The notes under the pieces were generated by a model. That model made no database searches and was not told where the DNA came from. It was given only the letters and a program-made list of their open reading frames with translations. A stretch of DNA of 6,983 nt from Patescibacteria group bacterium (GTDB lineage: Bacteria; Patescibacteriota; Patescibacteriia; 2-12-FULL-60-25): positions 1-6,983 of the forward strand of contig JAHIUG010000125.1 of NCBI GenBank assembly GCA_018817245.1, given 5' to 3'. Positions 1 to 5,726 of the stretch are shown piece by piece (position 1 is the stretch's first letter; the number at the start of each line of letters is the position of its first letter). The position numbers and the translations under genes are program-made.

Positions 1-52
1 ATTCGATATTTTATTTCAGAACCTTAGCATTTATTTTATTACAGTTCAATGA

Positions 53-81
53 TTGACATAGGGGGTTAGTAATGGTAACGT
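53..81 (+). promoter_or_regulatory. possible sigma-70-type promoter for the Nudix gene
   Basis: A perfect TTGACA lies at 53-58. A weak -10 candidate, TAACGT (76-81, three of six consensus bases), follows after a 17-base spacer. If used, transcription would begin near base 88, so only the ATG at 117 would lie in the transcript, and this agrees with the strong ribosome binding site there. The -10 match is poor, so the call is tentative. Confidence 0.25.
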
Positions 82-104
82 CGCAGCGCATTTTAGTACA
101 TAAA

Positions 105-111
105 AAGGAGG
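105..111 (+). promoter_or_regulatory. strong ribosome binding site deciding the Nudix start
   Basis: AAGGAGG, a near-perfect anti-16S match, sits five bases before the ATG at 117. The earlier in-frame ATG at 72 has only the G-run AGGGGG upstream. The quality and spacing of this site favour 117 as the start, shortening the protein from 222 to 207 residues. Confidence 0.75.
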
Positions 112-116
112 ATGAA

Positions 117-740
117 ATGCACGGGGATGTAAAACTGTCTGCGCAGCTAGAGAGGATGTTAAATTGGAGTGATCCAATCGTGGATGCTGTAGTAGCAACA
201 GTTCTTTATCGATGGCGTGAGCCGAGAGACGGAGCAGTTAGAGAATATTTGGTTACAAAAAGGTTGCGAGGAGCGGTCAAGAATTTCTGCCAAATTCATC
301 ACGGCGGTTTTATCAAGGCCACTGATAAAAATGTTCTTTTCGCAGCCGTTCGCGAAGTACGCGAAGAAATCGGTATGGAGCTACCGCATTCAAGGGTCAT
401 GCATGTTGGCAGATTTGGGTCCGAGCTCTTCAGGTCATCTGCATTGATAGAAGGTAAATCGTTTGAGCTGACCATTACAGATGTTCAAGCTGAGCCAGGT
501 ATTCCATATGTCCTAGATTTGTTCGCGTCAGATGTGACCAAGGTTACAAGACATCTCAAAACAGACGGAGAAGTCGAGAAGGTCGGTTGGTTTACACTGT
601 CTGAACTAGTGGGTAGGTTCGGGCAAGACAGTACATTCAACTATTGGAGCTTCCTGTTTTTCGCTCTTAAAGCGATAGCAGGCGAGCCTAATATGTTTCC
701 GGATTCAACGCCAGGGAAATACTCTCACTCGATCTATTGA
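117..740 (+). CDS. Nudix hydrolase family protein
   Basis: This is a 207-residue protein (222 if the ATG at 72 is used). It carries a Nudix box: a GGF turn about 60-65 residues in, then AAVREVREEIGM, which contains the REVxEEIG helix that binds divalent metal in this family. Family members hydrolyse nucleoside diphosphates linked to another moiety. The substrate cannot be read from the sequence. The box is atypical: the usual Glu six residues after the second Gly is Asp, and there is one extra residue between the Gly-Gly turn and the REVxEE helix. The surrounding segments (VVATVLYRW, the EVEKVGWFTLSEL helix-strand near the C-terminus) fit the Nudix fold. No signal peptide or membrane segment is evident, so it is probably cytosolic. 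It is transcribed alone and ends at the shared terminator, convergent with the sugar operon. Its GC (about 47% in a 60-base sample) and strong ribosome binding site resemble the radical SAM gene rather than the block between them. The fold call is firm; the substrate is unknown. Confidence 0.85.
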   Translation: MHGDVKLSAQLERMLNWSDPIVDAVVATVLYRWREPRDGAVREYLVTKRLRGAVKNFCQIHHGGFIKATDKNVLFAAVREVREEIGMELPHSRVMHVGRFGSELFRSSALIEGKSFELTITDVQAEPGIPYVLDLFASDVTKVTRHLKTDGEVEKVGWFTLSELVGRFGQDSTFNYWSFLFFALKAIAGEPNMFPDSTPGKYSHSIY

Positions 741-762
741 TTCTACATTCGTAAAAGCAAAG

Positions 763-791
763 CGCTTCCCATTCTAAGGAAGCGTTTTTTT
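763..791. terminator. bidirectional intrinsic terminator between convergent genes
   Basis: The seven-base arms CGCTTCC (763-769) and GGAAGCG (778-784) enclose an eight-base loop. They are followed on the plus strand by seven T residues (785-791). On the minus strand the same stem is followed by a T-rich tract read from 762 downwards. It lies between the Nudix stop (740) and the stop of the minus-strand kinase/nucleotidyltransferase gene (793), so it can end both transcripts. Confidence 0.8.
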
Positions 792-792
792 A

Positions 793-2370
793 TTAGTCTG
801 TATCTTTGATAGCTCGGTACAAGTGGTACTTACCAAAGTAAAACAAGAATATATTAAATGGGTGGTGGTGTAGGGGAGACATGTTAATCCAAATTAATGC
901 TGTTAACATTGATACTTTCTTTTTATCAAATCCTTCTTTTTCTAAAAAGTTAAATAAGACTTTGTGACAGTCACGAAGCGTGCTTTTTACAAGTATGTCA
1001 CATTCAACACTTCCATCCTTTTTCACGTTAATAGTGAATAGATCTTTGTGTATAATGTCGTGATTAACTGTAAGGTTGTGATTGAGTTTTGCTAAGTCAT
1101 AATAGATGTCGCCAGACTTAAGCAAACCTCCAAAATCTTGTCGCCAATCAATTAAACAATAGCTGTCAGCGGTTTTAATAATGTTATCCAATATGAAATC
1201 ACCATGTATTCTGTATTGTGATGCATCGGAGAGCCAGTCAAAATCAATTAGTTTAAGAAGATCGGAAACCGCAAGAACTTCTAGTCCATTTATAATTTGT
1301 TTTTCATCTTTTATTGAATTTTCATCAAGAAATTTGTTAATCCGCTCTTCTGTTTTGTCTTTGTAAAAATGAAGAGACGCCTTTTTGAATTCTTCATCAG
1401 AAACGCCTTCAGTTTTAGTCCATAGATTTTCTTTTGCCCAATTTAGAAAGTTTGAAAAATCATCCGGATTAGCGATGTCTGCATATAGGTTGCCTTTTAC
1501 ATATTCGTACCGATAAAAGTTTTTTGTCAGACCCTGCATTTCTGGAACAAGCCCACTCAAAATATTGGCGCGCTCAACGCGTTTCTTTATCGTTTTCTCA
1601 TCATAGAAAAACTTAATGACAAAGTTTTCAAATAGAAAGATGTCTTCTTTTAGTTTATCTAAGTTTTGAAAAGCATCAGGCGCAGTTTCTCTAGCATGCT
1701 GTAGCGCTGCTGTGTTTCCTATATCTTGCCAAACTGGAAATTTAGTTATGCCAAAGATGCTGTTTGTTTTAATCATCTCTACAATTGTGTCGCAATCATT
1801 TAAAGCGCTATTATTTGGATTTTCATTGTAGAGATTTTCTAATGTTGACCAATATTTTTCGTAGTCATTAATACCAACAAGCCCAATATGGATATAATCA
1901 AAATCTATTGCACCCTTGTCATTAAAGATGAGATTTTCGTTTCCTACAATTTTCCATGTAGCGTATTGCGAAGAATCATTACCTTTAAAAACTCCGATCC
2001 AGTTTTTATCTGGAAGGGGAGGGACTGCGTCAATGATCGTATCAGAGGCGTGATAAATAAAAGGGCACTGAAGTGCGTCTTTTGCTTGTAGCATTGAGTA
2101 TCCTAAACTCGAGCCTTCACCATCGAATTTTCCAACTTGAATAAATTCAAAGTTTCTATCTGGATATGCTAATGAAAGAAAATCTTTTACCTGATCACCG
2201 AAATATCCAAGTGTTATTACAAAGTTTGTATCTTTTGGATATTTTTCAACTATATAAGAGATGGCAGGTTTTTTACCTATTCGTACCAGCGCCTTATTAG
2301 TGTATTTAGTTAGCTTACCTAAGCGCTGGCCTATGCCAGAAGTGGTAATTAAAACTTTATAATTCATCAT
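793..2370 (-). CDS. bifunctional sugar nucleotidyltransferase / choline kinase-like (APH-fold) kinase
   Basis: This 525-residue two-domain protein is numbered from the ATG at 2370. Residues 4 to about 230 form a nucleotidyltransferase Rossmann-like domain: a degenerate signature SGIGQRLG (11-18), NKAL with the conserved Lys (25-28), HASD with the likely metal Asp (107-110), and WQDIGN (214-219) near the domain end. Residues about 240-525 form an APH/choline kinase-type domain: candidate ATP-binding Lys in VIKFF (251-255), the catalytic-loop motif HGDFILDN (389-396), and the metal-binding Asp of IDWR (407-410). The family knowledge is that such domains phosphorylate a hydroxyl and transfer a nucleotide to a sugar or polyol phosphate, as LicA and LicC do separately. 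I infer that one polypeptide does both here; the substrate is unknown. It is the last gene of the operon and overlaps the epimerase stop by 14 bases, suggesting translational coupling. The tandem ATG (2370 or 2367) is preferred to the in-frame ATG at 2418, which would extend 62 bases into the epimerase gene ahead of the nucleotidyltransferase fold. There is no clear ribosome binding site. It is AT-rich (35% GC in a 60-base sample). Confidence 0.85.
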   Translation of the reverse strand: MMNYKVLITTSGIGQRLGKLTKYTNKALVRIGKKPAISYIVEKYPKDTNFVITLGYFGDQVKDFLSLAYPDRNFEFIQVGKFDGEGSSLGYSMLQAKDALQCPFIYHASDTIIDAVPPLPDKNWIGVFKGNDSSQYATWKIVGNENLIFNDKGAIDFDYIHIGLVGINDYEKYWSTLENLYNENPNNSALNDCDTIVEMIKTNSIFGITKFPVWQDIGNTAALQHARETAPDAFQNLDKLKEDIFLFENFVIKFFYDEKTIKKRVERANILSGLVPEMQGLTKNFYRYEYVKGNLYADIANPDDFSNFLNWAKENLWTKTEGVSDEEFKKASLHFYKDKTEERINKFLDENSIKDEKQIINGLEVLAVSDLLKLIDFDWLSDASQYRIHGDFILDNIIKTADSYCLIDWRQDFGGLLKSGDIYYDLAKLNHNLTVNHDIIHKDLFTINVKKDGSVECDILVKSTLRDCHKVLFNFLEKEGFDKKKVSMLTALIWINMSPLHHHPFNIFLFYFGKYHLYRAIKDTD

Positions 2371-3070
2371 GCTGAGTTGAACGCCTGAGTTCTTGATCAA
2401 GCATTGCCTTAAATTCATTTATTTTTTCATCAACTGGGATATTAGGTTTAAATATTGTTGAAGTTCCGCAGACCAACATATCAGCACCTAGTTTTATCAT
2501 TTCAGCTGAACTTTCTGGGGAAACTCCGCCATCGATCTCAATTAAAATATTTGGATGGTCTTTAAGCATCTCCTTAAGTTGCACGATTTTTTTAAGCATC
2601 CCAGGGATTAATTTATGGCCTACAATCCCGGGATTGATCGCCATCAAAACTACCAGCTCGATATCTTCCAGAATATGATCTAGTACGCAAAGAGGCGTTC
2701 CCGGATTCAGCGCCACGCCGGCACGTACTCCCTGATCCTTAATCAATTTTATAACCCGATGTAAATGCTGTGTAGATTCGGCGTGCGGACAAATTATATC
2801 AGCGCCCGCTTTTGCAAAAGCGGGGATGAACAATTCAGGCGAATTAATCATCATATGAACATCCACAGGAATATTTGTTAAAGACTTTGTCATCTTTAAC
2901 ACTTCTGGGTGAAGCCCTAGGCGTGGCACAAAATCACCGTCCATTACGTCAAAGTGAATGTAATCAATTCCGCCCTTATCGAGCAATTCAATCTCAGACT
3001 TGAGGTTGAGTATATCCGCGCATATCAACGAAGCGGTTAGCTTGTAAGGGGTTTTATTTACAGATTCCAT
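2357..3070 (-). CDS. rpe: ribulose-phosphate 3-epimerase family protein (pentulose/hexulose-phosphate 3-epimerase)
   Basis: This 237-residue TIM-barrel protein is a little longer than the usual 210-230. The epimerase active-site set is complete: Ser14 (ASLICADI), His39 and Asp41 in IHFDVMDGDFVP (38-49), His72 in VDVHMMI (69-75), and Asp180 in EIDGGVSPE (178-186). The two histidines and two aspartates bind the divalent metal and act as acid/base at C3. The family converts D-ribulose 5-phosphate to D-xylulose 5-phosphate; the AlsE branch uses D-allulose 6-phosphate. The phosphate loop is unusual: NPGIVGHK (146-153) replaces the typical NPGFGGQ, which may signal a changed substrate. It lacks the features of 3-hexulose-6-phosphate synthase. 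It begins 12 bases after the stop of the GT/isomerase fusion and overlaps the kinase/nucleotidyltransferase gene, so it is central to the operon. I infer it is a pathway-dedicated paralogue, not the housekeeping enzyme; the symbol denotes the family only. No ribosome binding site is visible. Confidence 0.88.
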   Translation of the reverse strand: MESVNKTPYKLTASLICADILNLKSEIELLDKGGIDYIHFDVMDGDFVPRLGLHPEVLKMTKSLTNIPVDVHMMINSPELFIPAFAKAGADIICPHAESTQHLHRVIKLIKDQGVRAGVALNPGTPLCVLDHILEDIELVVLMAINPGIVGHKLIPGMLKKIVQLKEMLKDHPNILIEIDGGVSPESSAEMIKLGADMLVCGTSTIFKPNIPVDEKINEFKAMLDQELRRSTQHDEL

Positions 3071-3082
3071 GAATATTTCAAA

Positions 3083-4840
3083 TTATTCTAAGTTTGAATG
3101 TCTGCCCCACATTGTCTCATGAGATTCATTTAATTTATCCATTAAGCTAAGCACAAGGCTATCAAAGAATATGTAAAGACATTGTTCGTTTAATGTTGTC
3201 ATTGGTTGTATGGAAATTAAACCTTCTACAGCCTTTGTTTTTGAAGGTGCTTTAACTTCTACTATTACATCTGCAAGATTGCCAATGCGAGAATCTTTGT
3301 TTCCAGTTAACAAAGCAATCTTTGCATTATTTTTTTTCGCTATATCAACAATATCAAAAACAGTTTGAGTTTCTCCAGAACCTGAGCAAGCAAGAAGTAA
3401 ATCTCCTTCACCAATGTGTGGCACTGTCGAGTCTCCAAGATGATAAGCCTCTAAGCCGAAATGACCCAGTCTTTGGGTAAAGGCTTTTGTTGCTAGACCA
3501 ACTCTTCCTGCGCCAACTGTTACAATCTTTTTTGCTTTAATAATTGCTGAAATGAGTGGCTCAATTTGAGCTTCATCAATACCTGATAGAACTTTGTTGA
3601 TTTCACTTAAAATTGTGTTCGTATTTTCATTAAGCATAGATATAGTTTGTGAAATATGTTCTATCTTTTTATTTGAAGTGGAAGGTGAAATTAAAATCAT
3701 GTGAGCATTTTCCAGGGCAGTTATTTCATGGTGGATATGAGTATAGAATGTTGACGCTTGACCGTTATATAAGACTACCTCACCAACTGAGTTTTTAACA
3801 GAGATTTTACCGCTCAAAACTACAACTGTTTGCTTCATCGGAACTTCAATTCTCACAGCGTCCTCATAAAAGACTTTATTATAAGAATTATCTTTTAGCA
3901 AATTAAGATTTGTGATTTCATAGTCATTATTTTTTTCAAAAATCTCATTGATTTCAGAGGTTTTTAAAAGTTTGCTTTGAGGCGTTGAGGGTTTTGGGTA
4001 TAGACCGCGCTTTATTAACTGGTAACCAGACACACCATCGCATTTTAGTTCATCATCAATACAAGCAAACAGTTCTTTTTTTGGCCAAGCAACTTTTAAA
4101 GGCAGGATCTCAGTTCTTGATCGATCTTTTTCCAAATCAAAAGGAGTCTCTTTAGAATATCTTCGTAACTTATGGAATAGTAATTTATTAACTGTATTAA
4201 AGGCCTTCCTTTGATTGAAAGATATTCCAATTTTATTTAATACAGTCGCAAATCTATAAAAATTAGTTGTTAAAAATAATGGAAGTTTGTATTTATCTAA
4301 AAGCATTAGCTGTTTAAAAAAAGTAACTTTAAAGATTCCGCAAAGAGCTATTAAGCCATAAGGGTAGCCTTTGTCTGTAGCCTTTTTCCAATCGTCAGAT
4401 GAAAGCGTAACATGGTCTATGAATCGCGCATGATTAAAAGGTAGAGCCTCCAGTCCTTTTTTTATCTTTCCAAAAAACCACCAGGTGTAAGGTAGATACA
4501 CTACATTATGATCTTTCATTTCATTAACAACTCCCTTGATTTCATCTGGTTCAGCAAGACAAATATGGTCTTCATTCCAAACCAGCATATAATCGTATTT
4601 TACTGATGGGAGCATTTTCAAGGTATTTTGTATCCAGCCACGTTTATCATCCAATAGTTCAAATAATGTTATTTGATTACCAAGCTCTTTTTTCAAAAAA
4701 TCAACGGCCTGCTGACGCTGTGAGCCTCTTACATTAATTACCCAATTATCAGAGATTGAGCGAAATGAATAAAAAGAATCTTTCATGTGCTGAAGTCGTT
4801 CAGGGTCATTGATTCTTATGTTGGCAAAAACTGTTAACAT
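3083..4840 (-). CDS. fusion: glycosyltransferase-like domain, cupin-like segment and 6-phospho-3-hexuloisomerase-type SIS domain
   Basis: This 585-residue protein appears to have three parts. Residues 1 to about 280 resemble a GT-A glycosyltransferase: an N-terminal beta-alpha pattern and LVWNEDH (86-92), where Glu-Asp-His may stand in for the DxD metal motif. Residues about 318-385 are beta-rich with a cupin-like pattern (VVVLSGKISV, then His368, His370 and His371). Residues about 395-585 are a SIS sugar-phosphate isomerase domain: VGAGRVGLATKAF (442-454), CSGSGETQTV (485-494), IQPMTTLNEQ (544-553) and a C-terminus ending RHSNLE. That ending and the IQPM...EQ segment closely match HxlB-type hexuloisomerases, which interconvert fructose 6-phosphate and 3-hexulose 6-phosphate. 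HxlB proteins are normally about 185 residues and free-standing. No convincing membrane segment or signal peptide is seen. It is first in the operon, begins at the divergent promoter region and has no Shine-Dalgarno. The isomerase call is strong, the glycosyltransferase call moderate, and the cupin call weak. Confidence 0.82.
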   Translation of the reverse strand: MLTVFANIRINDPERLQHMKDSFYSFRSISDNWVINVRGSQRQQAVDFLKKELGNQITLFELLDDKRGWIQNTLKMLPSVKYDYMLVWNEDHICLAEPDEIKGVVNEMKDHNVVYLPYTWWFFGKIKKGLEALPFNHARFIDHVTLSSDDWKKATDKGYPYGLIALCGIFKVTFFKQLMLLDKYKLPLFLTTNFYRFATVLNKIGISFNQRKAFNTVNKLLFHKLRRYSKETPFDLEKDRSRTEILPLKVAWPKKELFACIDDELKCDGVSGYQLIKRGLYPKPSTPQSKLLKTSEINEIFEKNNDYEITNLNLLKDNSYNKVFYEDAVRIEVPMKQTVVVLSGKISVKNSVGEVVLYNGQASTFYTHIHHEITALENAHMILISPSTSNKKIEHISQTISMLNENTNTILSEINKVLSGIDEAQIEPLISAIIKAKKIVTVGAGRVGLATKAFTQRLGHFGLEAYHLGDSTVPHIGEGDLLLACSGSGETQTVFDIVDIAKKNNAKIALLTGNKDSRIGNLADVIVEVKAPSKTKAVEGLISIQPMTTLNEQCLYIFFDSLVLSLMDKLNESHETMWGRHSNLE

Positions 4841-4855
4841 ATAGATTTATTGCTA

Positions 4856-4884
4856 TCAATACTGGAAAAGCCTTGTATTGTCAA
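4856..4884 (-). promoter_or_regulatory. candidate promoter of the minus-strand sugar operon
   Basis: Read on the minus strand, a perfect TTGACA (4884-4879) is followed after 17 bases by TATTGA (4861-4856), a three-of-six -10 match. A start about seven bases further on would give a leader of only about ten bases before the ATG at 4840, consistent with the lack of a ribosome binding site there. Confidence 0.45.
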
Positions 4885-4907
4885 TTTGACAGAGGCAAGA
4901 TGATAAT
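4878..4907 (+). promoter_or_regulatory. candidate promoter of the methyltransferase gene
   Basis: TTGTCA (4878-4883) and GATAAT (4902-4907) are each five of six to consensus and separated by 18 bases. Transcription would begin near 4914, about 28 bases before the ATG at 4942. It overlaps the divergent promoter of the sugar operon. Confidence 0.45.
4879..4891. repeat. 13-base palindrome in the divergent promoter region (possible operator)
   Basis: TGTCAA and TTGACA are perfect reverse complements around a single central T (4885). The palindrome includes the minus-strand -35 box and overlaps that of the plus strand, so a dimeric regulator bound here could control both directions. It may instead be only two facing -35 hexamers. 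Confidence 0.5.
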
Positions 4908-4941
4908 GCAGTATAGAGCTGTATTTTACATAAAAAACAAC

Positions 4942-5607
4942 ATGACTACAGAGCAACCAGACAATAAAACTCCAGAGCAATATAATGAAACTTATTTTGA
5001 ATCCGGGTTAGTAGCGGGTGTTTCGGGATATATGAATTTTGGGTGGTTACCTGAGATGACTATACGCATGGCTCACAAATTTATTACAGGATTGCCAATT
5101 AGTCGCCAAGAGACTGTATTGGATTTTGGTTGTGCAAAGGGGTTTCTTGTTAAAGCACTTCGTCTTCTTGATATAAAAGCTCATGGTGCTGATGTGTCTG
5201 AGTATGCGATTAAGCATGTACCATCTGAAGTTAAAGAGTATTGTCATTTGATTAGCGGTTGTGCTGATGAGCGGCTTTTTGAACGCAGTTATGACTGGCT
5301 TTTAGCAAAAGATGTTTTTGAGCATCTTAACGAAGCTGATATGCGACTCTTATTAAGACGTTCTCGTCCTCATGTTAAGAAAATGTTTGCCGCAATTCCA
5401 CTTGCAGCTGATAATGAAAGTGGAAAATATATTGTTCCAGCTTATGATCTTGATGTTACTCACTCAATTGCCAAAACAAAAGATTGGTGGGCAGATCTTT
5501 TTAAATCAGAAGGATGGAATGTGGAATCGTTTAATCATAATTTTGATGGGTGTAAAGAAAATTGGAGAAAATGGGAAGAGGGTAATGGATTTTTTATTGT
5601 TTCCTAA
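4942..5607 (+). CDS. class I SAM-dependent methyltransferase
   Basis: This is a 221-residue cytosolic-type protein with a Rossmann SAM-binding core. Motif I is VLDFGCAKGFL (59-69), the following acidic residue is Asp84 in GADVSEYA, and the post-II region DVFEHL (124-129) has the shape common in small-molecule methyltransferases of polysaccharide loci. An N-terminal YNETYFESG (14-22) and a later DVTH (171-174) resemble methyltransferases that act on sugars or nucleotide-linked sugars. The acceptor cannot be told from sequence. It is divergent from the sugar operon across a shared promoter region, so I infer that it methylates the product of that pathway. Earlier in-frame starts exist: ATG at 4906 and 4900, with a weak AGAGG at 4891-4895, and TTG at 4873. 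I chose 4942 because the best promoter's -10 box overlaps the earlier ATGs and the conserved family region begins just after 4942. There is no Shine-Dalgarno before 4942, so the start is uncertain. Confidence 0.82.
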   Translation: MTTEQPDNKTPEQYNETYFESGLVAGVSGYMNFGWLPEMTIRMAHKFITGLPISRQETVLDFGCAKGFLVKALRLLDIKAHGADVSEYAIKHVPSEVKEYCHLISGCADERLFERSYDWLLAKDVFEHLNEADMRLLLRRSRPHVKKMFAAIPLAADNESGKYIVPAYDLDVTHSIAKTKDWWADLFKSEGWNVESFNHNFDGCKENWRKWEEGNGFFIVS

Positions 5608-5619
5608 AGTTCATATTTT

Positions 5620-5670
5620 ATAGCCAAAGTCATGTTAGATATCTTAGCTTGACAATTGGCTATTTTTGTT
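5620..5670 (+). terminator. possible intrinsic terminator after the methyltransferase gene
   Basis: The eight-base arms ATAGCCAA (5620-5627) and TTGGCTAT (5656-5663) form a perfect stem followed at once by TTTTGTT. The 28-base loop is longer than usual, which lowers confidence. It starts 12 bases after the stop codon. Confidence 0.45.
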
Positions 5671-5677
5671 GTATTTG
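5649..5677 (+). promoter_or_regulatory. candidate promoter of the radical SAM gene
   Basis: A perfect TTGACA (5649-5654) and a 17-base spacer are followed by TATTTG (5672-5677), a three-of-six -10 match. The -35 lies in the loop of the preceding hairpin. The predicted leader is about 40 bases and includes the strong ribosome binding site. Confidence 0.35.
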
Positions 5678-5712
5678 TTAATTACATTCTCGCACCTTAA
5701 AAGATCAAATTC

Positions 5713-5718
5713 AGGAGG
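5713..5718 (+). promoter_or_regulatory. strong ribosome binding site of the radical SAM gene
   Basis: AGGAGG lies eight bases before the ATG at 5727 and fixes the start of the reading frame that runs to the window edge. Confidence 0.8.
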
Positions 5719-5726
5719 GCAAAGCA

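Noticed and set aside
72..116. Fifteen-residue extension of the Nudix protein from the ATG at 72
   Set aside because: The AAGGAGG at 105-111 is placed for the ATG at 117, and the candidate promoter would start transcription near 88. The longer form cannot be fully excluded.
217..447. Short open frame overlapping the Nudix gene on the same strand
   Set aside because: It is a frame shadow inside a well-supported gene, with no domain or ribosome binding site of its own.
1181..2091. Two short plus-strand open frames (1181-1366, 1888-2091) opposite the kinase/nucleotidyltransferase gene
   Set aside because: They are antisense to a gene with clear motifs and have no recognisable protein features.
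2371..2418. Sixteen-residue N-terminal extension of the kinase/nucleotidyltransferase from an ATG at 2418
   Set aside because: It lies wholly within the epimerase coding region, has no ribosome binding site, and precedes the tandem ATG directly before the nucleotidyltransferase fold.
2357..3070. 3-hexulose-6-phosphate synthase as the partner of the hexuloisomerase domain
   Set aside because: The motifs IHFDVMDG, VDVHMMI and EIDGGV are those of the 3-epimerase family, not of the synthase.
3083..3660. GmhA-type sedoheptulose-7-phosphate isomerase or KdsD-type arabinose-5-phosphate isomerase
   Set aside because: The C-terminal RHSNLE ending and the IQPM...EQ segment match hexuloisomerases, and there are no CBS domains as in KdsD.
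5047..5623. Short open frames overlapping the methyltransferase gene (5047-5247 minus, 5372-5623 plus)
   Set aside because: They are shadows of the methyltransferase frame, whose motifs are clear.
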